From Candidatus Sumerlaeota bacterium (GTDB lineage Bacteria; CG03; SLGR01): 18,795 nucleotides of DNA. The notes beneath the pieces were generated by a model. The model worked only from the letters and a program-made list of their open reading frames with translations, did no database searches and was not told the DNA's origin. The stretch covers positions 1-18,795 of the forward strand of contig SLGR01000190.1 of the NCBI GenBank assembly GCA_007136585.1, read 5' to 3'. A program made the position numbers and the translations under genes. Below, piece after piece: positions 14,977-18,795 of this stretch (the first letter of the stretch is position 1; each line of letters starts with the position of its first letter).

Positions 14977-16205
14977 GAGAAAAGATAATCTGCGGTCTGG
15001 ATGTCGGATCCAGCAAGGTATGCGCTGTAATCGCAGGCCATAACCCCTCGGAGCCGGAACTTAACATAATGGGAGCGGGGGAACAGGAGTGTCCCGGGCT
15101 CAGACACGGGGTTGTGGTTAATATTGACAATACCTGCCGGGCCGTAAGCGCTGCCGTTGAGAAGGCGGAGTCCGCCGCCCAGGTGAAGGTAAAGGATGTC
15201 CTTGTAAATGTCAACGGCCATCATATTGAGGGACATATGCAGCAGGGCGCAACCAAAATACCCCGTTCCGACAGGGAGATAACCGAAGATGATGTGGAAA
15301 GGGTTATTAACGCCGCCCGGGCTGTTCCGCTCTCAAGCGATAAACAGATAATACACGCCATTCCCCTGGATTACCGGGTTGACAGCCAGGGCGGGGTGGA
15401 GAACCCCGTGGGGATGGAGGGGAGCCACCTTGAGGTGGAGGTCCTTCTTATAACGGGAGATTCGGCTCCCATAAATAACCTTGACAAGTGCGTGACCCGC
15501 GCCGGGTTCGGTATAAAAAACCCTACCGCGACCATCCTGGCTCCTGCCCAGACAGTACTGGCCGGGGAAGAGAAGGAACTCGGGTGCGCCATAGTTGATA
15601 TAGGGGCCCAGACCATAAATATCGCTATTTTCGTTGAAGGAAGAATCAGCTACATAGGACAGGTTGATATAGGTTCCGATTATATAACATATGACCTTGC
15701 CTACGGGCTGCGGACCTCCTTTTCAGAGGCTAAAAGGATCAAGGAGAACTGCGGCAGCGCCGTTGAGGACGAGGTTCTTGAGGGGGATGTCCAGTATGTG
15801 GGGGTGGACGGTCATACAAGCAGGACCGCTGAGACCCGGAGGATAAACAGGATAATAAGACCCCGGGTTGATGATATTATAGAGTTTATATCCAACGAGA
15901 TCTCAAAGAGCGGATGCAAGCAGCTTATTCCGGGGGGGGTTATTCTTTCCGGCGGAGGTGCCCAACTCAGGGGAATGGACCGTGCCGTTGCTTCAAAGCT
16001 GGAAGGGTTCCAGGTCCGTACAGGGCGTCCGCGCGGACTCCGGGGAAAAGCCGAGTCCGTAAACGCCCCGAAATATGCCACGGCGGTTGGGCTCGTGGAG
16101 TATGCCGTAAATACCAATACCGGTTTCGCATTCCAGGATATGGCGGCTTCCGGACGCGGGGGGTTTTGGGAGAAGCTCAAGACCTGGATAGAGGAGATGT
16201 TTTAA
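14973..16205 (+). CDS. ftsA: Cell division protein FtsA (actin-like FtsZ membrane tether)
   Basis: FtsA binds ATP, forms actin-like filaments and ties FtsZ to the membrane. The 410-residue protein begins [14 protein letters not shown] (7-20, phosphate-1 loop), contains the SHS2/1C subdomain (about 85-165), the phosphate-2 region [13 protein letters not shown] (208-220), the adenosine loop [10 protein letters not shown] (325-334), and ends in an amphipathic helix [13 protein letters not shown] (398-410), the membrane-targeting sequence. The phosphate-2 loop is unusual: the common G-G-G-T reads G-A-Q-T. The start is GTG at 14973, overlapping the ftsQ stop (GTGA). The stop at 16203-16205 is followed directly by the ftsZ ribosome-binding site. 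Confidence 0.97.
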   Translation: MREKIICGLDVGSSKVCAVIAGHNPSEPELNIMGAGEQECPGLRHGVVVNIDNTCRAVSAAVEKAESAAQVKVKDVLVNVNGHHIEGHMQQGATKIPRSDREITEDDVERVINAARAVPLSSDKQIIHAIPLDYRVDSQGGVENPVGMEGSHLEVEVLLITGDSAPINNLDKCVTRAGFGIKNPTATILAPAQTVLAGEEKELGCAIVDIGAQTINIAIFVEGRISYIGQVDIGSDYITYDLAYGLRTSFSEAKRIKENCGSAVEDEVLEGDVQYVGVDGHTSRTAETRRINRIIRPRVDDIIEFISNEISKSGCKQLIPGGVILSGGGAQLRGMDRAVASKLEGFQVRTGRPRGLRGKAESVNAPKYATAVGLVEYAVNTNTGFAFQDMAASGRGGFWEKLKTWIEEMF

Positions 16206-16212
16206 AAGGAGG
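16206..16212 (+). promoter_or_regulatory. Consensus ribosome-binding site (AAGGAGG) of ftsZ
   Basis: AAGGAGG follows the ftsA stop without a gap and lies 12 bases before the ftsZ ATG. It is the closest match to the Shine-Dalgarno consensus at any gene start in the window. At most other junctions translation appears to rely on start/stop overlap, so ftsZ is probably initiated independently and more strongly, in line with the high FtsZ levels cells need. Confidence 0.8.
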
Positions 16213-16224
16213 CAGGTTAAACAA

Positions 16225-17289
16225 ATGGTTATTTCCATAGATGATCCCAGAGGAAGCGCCAATATAACCGTTATGGGCGTAGGGGGGGGAGGCGGAAACG
16301 CCGTAAACCGTATGATAGAGGCCGGGATAAAGGGAGTTGATTTTGTGGCGGCAAACACCGATGCCCAGGCGCTCCAGGATTCGGCCGCGGGGATACGTAT
16401 ACAACTTGGGGAAAATTTTACCAGGGGTCTGGGAGCCGGGGGAAATCCCTCAGTAGGGGAAAAGGCCTCCGAAGAGGACAGGGAGACCATCAAGGACGCT
16501 CTAAACGGGGCGGATATGGTTTTTGTAACGGCAGGGCTTGGAGGGGGTACCGGAACGGGAGGGGCCCCCGTTATAGCAAAGGTGGCCAAGGAGCTGGGCG
16601 CCCTTACCGTGGGGGTGGTTACGAAGCCTTTCATGTTTGAGGGGAAACAGAGGTTTCAGCGGGCTATAGACGGGCTGGAGAACCTCTCCAAGAACGTTGA
16701 TACGCTTCTTGTTATACCAAACCAGCGGCTTTTTTCGGTGATAAAGGAGGATACTCCCGCCCTGGAAGCTTTCAAGGTCGCCGATGACGTGCTCCGCCAG
16801 GCTGTTCAGAGCATATCGGATATAATAACCTCAAGAGGTCTTATAAACGTTGATTTTGCCGACGTTAAGAGCGTTATGCAGAACGCCGGAGAGGCTATAA
16901 TGGGTCTTGGGGTCGGAAGGGGTGATAACCGGGCGGTTGACGCCGCCAAAGAGGCGATAAACTCTCCCCTGCTTGAGGATGTATCCATAGAGGGTGCCCT
17001 GGGGCTTCTGGTAAACGTGACCGGTAATAAATCCATGACGATGTACGAGATAAACGCCGCTATGGAGCTTGTGTATAACTCGGTCTCAGACGAGGCGGAT
17101 GTATTTTTCGGAAACACGATAGACAACTCTCTTGACTCGGAAATGAAGATAACCGTTATCGCAACCGGGTGCAGCAAGGATAACGTTTCTCCCCGTATGC
17201 CCGAGAGGCGCCCGGCAATGGATACCCCCCATAACCTTAAGGACAGGATAAAGATACCCTCTTACCTCAGGAAAAAGGAAGAGAGCTGA
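16225..17289 (+). CDS. ftsZ: Cell division GTPase FtsZ
   Basis: FtsZ is the tubulin-like GTPase that forms the cytokinetic ring. The 354-residue protein has [12 protein letters not shown] (19-30), NTDAQAL (44-50), the tubulin signature GGGTGTGG (106-113), PNQRLF (165-170), the T7 synergy loop [11 protein letters not shown] (208-218, with D212 for GTP hydrolysis) and the C-terminal domain with VNVTGN (263-268). The disordered linker is short (about 316-338) and ends in the conserved C-terminal peptide [12 protein letters not shown] (340-351), which binds FtsA. It is at the short end of the family range because of this linker. It is 19 bases from ftsA and 4 bases from pilT. Confidence 0.98.
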   Translation: MVISIDDPRGSANITVMGVGGGGGNAVNRMIEAGIKGVDFVAANTDAQALQDSAAGIRIQLGENFTRGLGAGGNPSVGEKASEEDRETIKDALNGADMVFVTAGLGGGTGTGGAPVIAKVAKELGALTVGVVTKPFMFEGKQRFQRAIDGLENLSKNVDTLLVIPNQRLFSVIKEDTPALEAFKVADDVLRQAVQSISDIITSRGLINVDFADVKSVMQNAGEAIMGLGVGRGDNRAVDAAKEAINSPLLEDVSIEGALGLLVNVTGNKSMTMYEINAAMELVYNSVSDEADVFFGNTIDNSLDSEMKITVIATGCSKDNVSPRMPERRPAMDTPHNLKDRIKIPSYLRKKEES

Positions 17290-17293
17290 AGGT

Positions 17294-18394
17294 ATGGAGT
17301 CTTCCGGCGGCAGGCTCAGGGATTTCCTGCGGACAATGGTGGAGGTGGAGGCTTCCGATCTCCACCTGAGGGCGGGAAGCCGCCCCATATTCAGGGTAAA
17401 CAGCCGGCTCCGGCTGGGTAAGAATTTCCCTGAACTTACGACCGGGGATACTGCGAATATCGCCGATGAACTCCTGAGCGAAGAGAAGAAAAAGATATAC
17501 CTTGAGAAAAAAGAGGTAGACCTCTCCTACAGCGCAGAGGGAATATCCAGGTTCAGGGTAAATATATTCCGGCAGCGAGGGGCCGTTAATATCGTTCTCC
17601 GCCTGGTCCCCGCCCATATAAAAAGCATAGACGAACTTAACCTGCCCGGTGTGATAAAGAAAATATCCGAATCGCACAGGGGTCTGATTCTTGTTACAGG
17701 AACCACCGGCTCCGGAAAATCCGCGACCCTGGCCGCAATGATAGACCATATAAACAGGAATATAGCCCGTCACATAATTACGATAGAGGATCCTATTGAG
17801 TATATTCACAGCGATATCAAAAGCATTATATCCCAGAGGGAGCTCGGGGTTGATACCTATTCATACCCGGAGGCCCTGAAACACGTTGTCCGCCAGGACC
17901 CCGATGTAATACTCATAGGCGAGATGAGGGATATTGAAACGATGTCGGCGGCGATAACCGCAGCCCAGACAGGGCACCTGGTTCTTGCTACCACCCATAC
18001 CATAAACGCCTCAAAGACCCTTTCCAGGGTTGTGGATATGTTCCCCCCGCATCATCAGAACCAGATAAGGCTCAGTCTGGCCGATACTATTACGGCTGTA
18101 ATAAGCCAGAGGCTTCTTCCCAGGATAGACTGCGAGGGGATGATTCCGGCGGTAGAGGTCCTTACAGCCACTTCGCTTATAAAGAGCCTGATAGAAGAGG
18201 GTAAGCTCAGTTCCGTAAGCGAACAGATAGAGAAAGGCGAGTATTACGGTATGCAGTCCTTCAATCAGTCCCTTGAGCTGCTCTGCCGCGAGGAAAAAGT
18301 AAGCCTGGAGGATGCCCGGAAAGCCTCTACAAACCCTGAAGACCTTATGCTGAAGATCAGGGGGATAAAATCAGAGAGCGACCCGACGGGGTAG
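17294..18394 (+). CDS. pilT: PilT-type ATPase (type IV pilus retraction)
   Basis: PilT hexamers power retraction of type IV pili at the inner membrane. The 366-residue protein has the PilT N-terminal pattern SDLHLRAGSRPIFRV (21-35), Walker A GTTGSGKS (136-143), the Asp box IITIEDPIEYIH (161-172), Walker B VILIGEMRDIET (205-216) and the His box TGHLVLATTHT (226-236). These follow PilT/PilU rather than the PilB/GspE extension ATPases, which carry a tetracysteine motif absent here. The C-terminal AIRNLIRE motif of PilT reads as a weak match, SLIKSLIEEGK (294-304). It starts 4 bases after ftsZ, hence probably shares its transcript. PilT or a PilU-like paralogue cannot be separated from sequence alone. 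No other pilus gene is in the window. Confidence 0.92.
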   Translation: MESSGGRLRDFLRTMVEVEASDLHLRAGSRPIFRVNSRLRLGKNFPELTTGDTANIADELLSEEKKKIYLEKKEVDLSYSAEGISRFRVNIFRQRGAVNIVLRLVPAHIKSIDELNLPGVIKKISESHRGLILVTGTTGSGKSATLAAMIDHINRNIARHIITIEDPIEYIHSDIKSIISQRELGVDTYSYPEALKHVVRQDPDVILIGEMRDIETMSAAITAAQTGHLVLATTHTINASKTLSRVVDMFPPHHQNQIRLSLADTITAVISQRLLPRIDCEGMIPAVEVLTATSLIKSLIEEGKLSSVSEQIEKGEYYGMQSFNQSLELLCREEKVSLEDARKASTNPEDLMLKIRGIKSESDPTG

Positions 18395-18795
18395 AGTTTT
18401 TCAGCCTTCCTTATGAAGGGGTCTCCGCAGGGATAACCCTTAGAGAAGCCGGGGATTTCCGGGAGGCGGAGAGGCTCGGCAGTTTTCTTTCCGGCCTGGG
18501 TTCCGCCCGGGTCTTTATGATGGAGCAGGTTCACGGGACAGCCGTAAGTATTCCGGATAAAAGAGGGGGCCCCCTTCTCAGTAAGACCGACGGGGCTGTA
18601 TTTTCCGGGATTGAAGGCGGGTTTGCCGCCGCGGTCAGGGTCGCGGACTGTCTTCCCGTATTCATATTTTCAAGGGGGCGTCTCGTTGCAGCCCTTCATG
18701 CCGGGTGGCGGTCACTCTCCGGAGGGATAGCTGAAAAGGCTCTGGAAAAACTTCCTGCCGGACCGGTGCAGGTCTTTGCGGGGCCTCATATATGC
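18391..18795 (+). CDS. pgeF: Laccase-domain protein, YfiH/PgeF type (3' end cut by the window; start codon unclear)
   Basis: Members of this family (YfiH, PgeF, DUF152, multicopper polyphenol oxidase-like) include the E. coli enzyme that removes L-Ser from mis-built UDP-MurNAc-L-Ser; others have reported purine nucleoside phosphorylase activity. The visible residues contain MEQVHGTAV, KTDGAVF, RVADCLPVFIF, ALHAGWRSLSGG and a final AGPHIC. These hold the His (QVHG), Cys (ADC) and His (HAGW) expected to bind zinc. The open frame runs from just after a TGA at 18337-18339 to the window end, without ATG, GTG or TTG before the ATG at 18517. That ATG lies only three codons before QVHG and would cut away the N-terminal strands. 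I set the start at 18391 (GTA, overlapping the pilT TAG), where homology seems to begin; this is a guess. Confidence 0.8.

Noticed and set aside
16741-16760. AAAGGAGG-like sequence inside ftsZ as a ribosome-binding site for an internal start
   Set aside because: No start codon is suitably placed after it, and it encodes conserved FtsZ residues (VIKED).
17294-18394. pilT product as a PilB/GspE-type extension or secretion ATPase
   Set aside because: It lacks the tetracysteine metal-binding motif and N-terminal domain of that group, and its Walker B and His boxes match PilT.

Overview
The window is one stretch of densely packed genes, all on the + strand, and is a nearly complete division and cell wall (dcw) cluster. 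It begins inside mraZ and ends inside a laccase-domain (YfiH/PgeF-type) gene. The order is mraZ (5' cut) - rsmH - ftsL - [55-codon ORF] - ftsI - murE - murF - mraY - murD - ftsW - murG - murC - murB - ddl - ftsQ - ftsA - ftsZ - pilT - pgeF-like (3' cut). There are no RNA genes, mobile elements, CRISPR arrays, long repeats or convincing terminators, and no gene-free stretch reaches 300 bases. The longest gap between recognised genes is 196 bases (1757-1952), and it carries a small ORF.

Organism: this is a bacterium with meso-diaminopimelate-type peptidoglycan (DNPR motif in MurE), FtsA/FtsZ division and a type IV pilus retraction ATPase. Base composition is moderately GC-rich, yet AGG, AGA and ATA codons are used freely in every gene. 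lpxC, which follows ftsZ in many Proteobacteria, is absent, and pilT and a pgeF-like gene stand there instead. These traits suggest a Gram-negative-type, probably little-cultivated lineage (Omnitrophota- or Elusimicrobiota-like phyla are possible). That placement is a low-confidence guess, because no marker here fixes the phylum.

Layout. 1-1756: mraZ, rsmH and ftsL (regulator, rRNA methyltransferase, divisome scaffold). 1757-3641: a small unknown ORF and ftsI, the septal transpeptidase. 3638-12507: cytoplasmic and membrane precursor synthesis (murE, murF, mraY, murD, murG, murC) with the septal glycosyltransferase ftsW in the middle. 12491-14240: murB and ddl. 14227-17289: ftsQ, ftsA and ftsZ. 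17294-18795: pilT and pgeF-like. Together MurB, C, D, E and F plus Ddl build UDP-MurNAc-pentapeptide, MraY and MurG turn it into lipid II, FtsW and FtsI polymerise and crosslink it at the septum, and FtsA, FtsZ, FtsQ and FtsL place and activate that machinery. A PgeF-type enzyme is thought to remove mis-built precursors carrying L-Ser.

Most junctions are start/stop overlaps (ATGA, GTGA, TAATG) or longer overlaps, implying translational coupling along one transcript. The most noteworthy points are: (i) all three gaps longer than 20 bases between recognised genes carry a small ORF whose stop overlaps the next start codon; (ii) the pgeF-like frame has no ATG, GTG or TTG before its conserved core; (iii) pilT sits inside the division operon. 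I did not find an unmistakably novel multi-gene system; this is mainly a conserved housekeeping cluster with unusual junctions.
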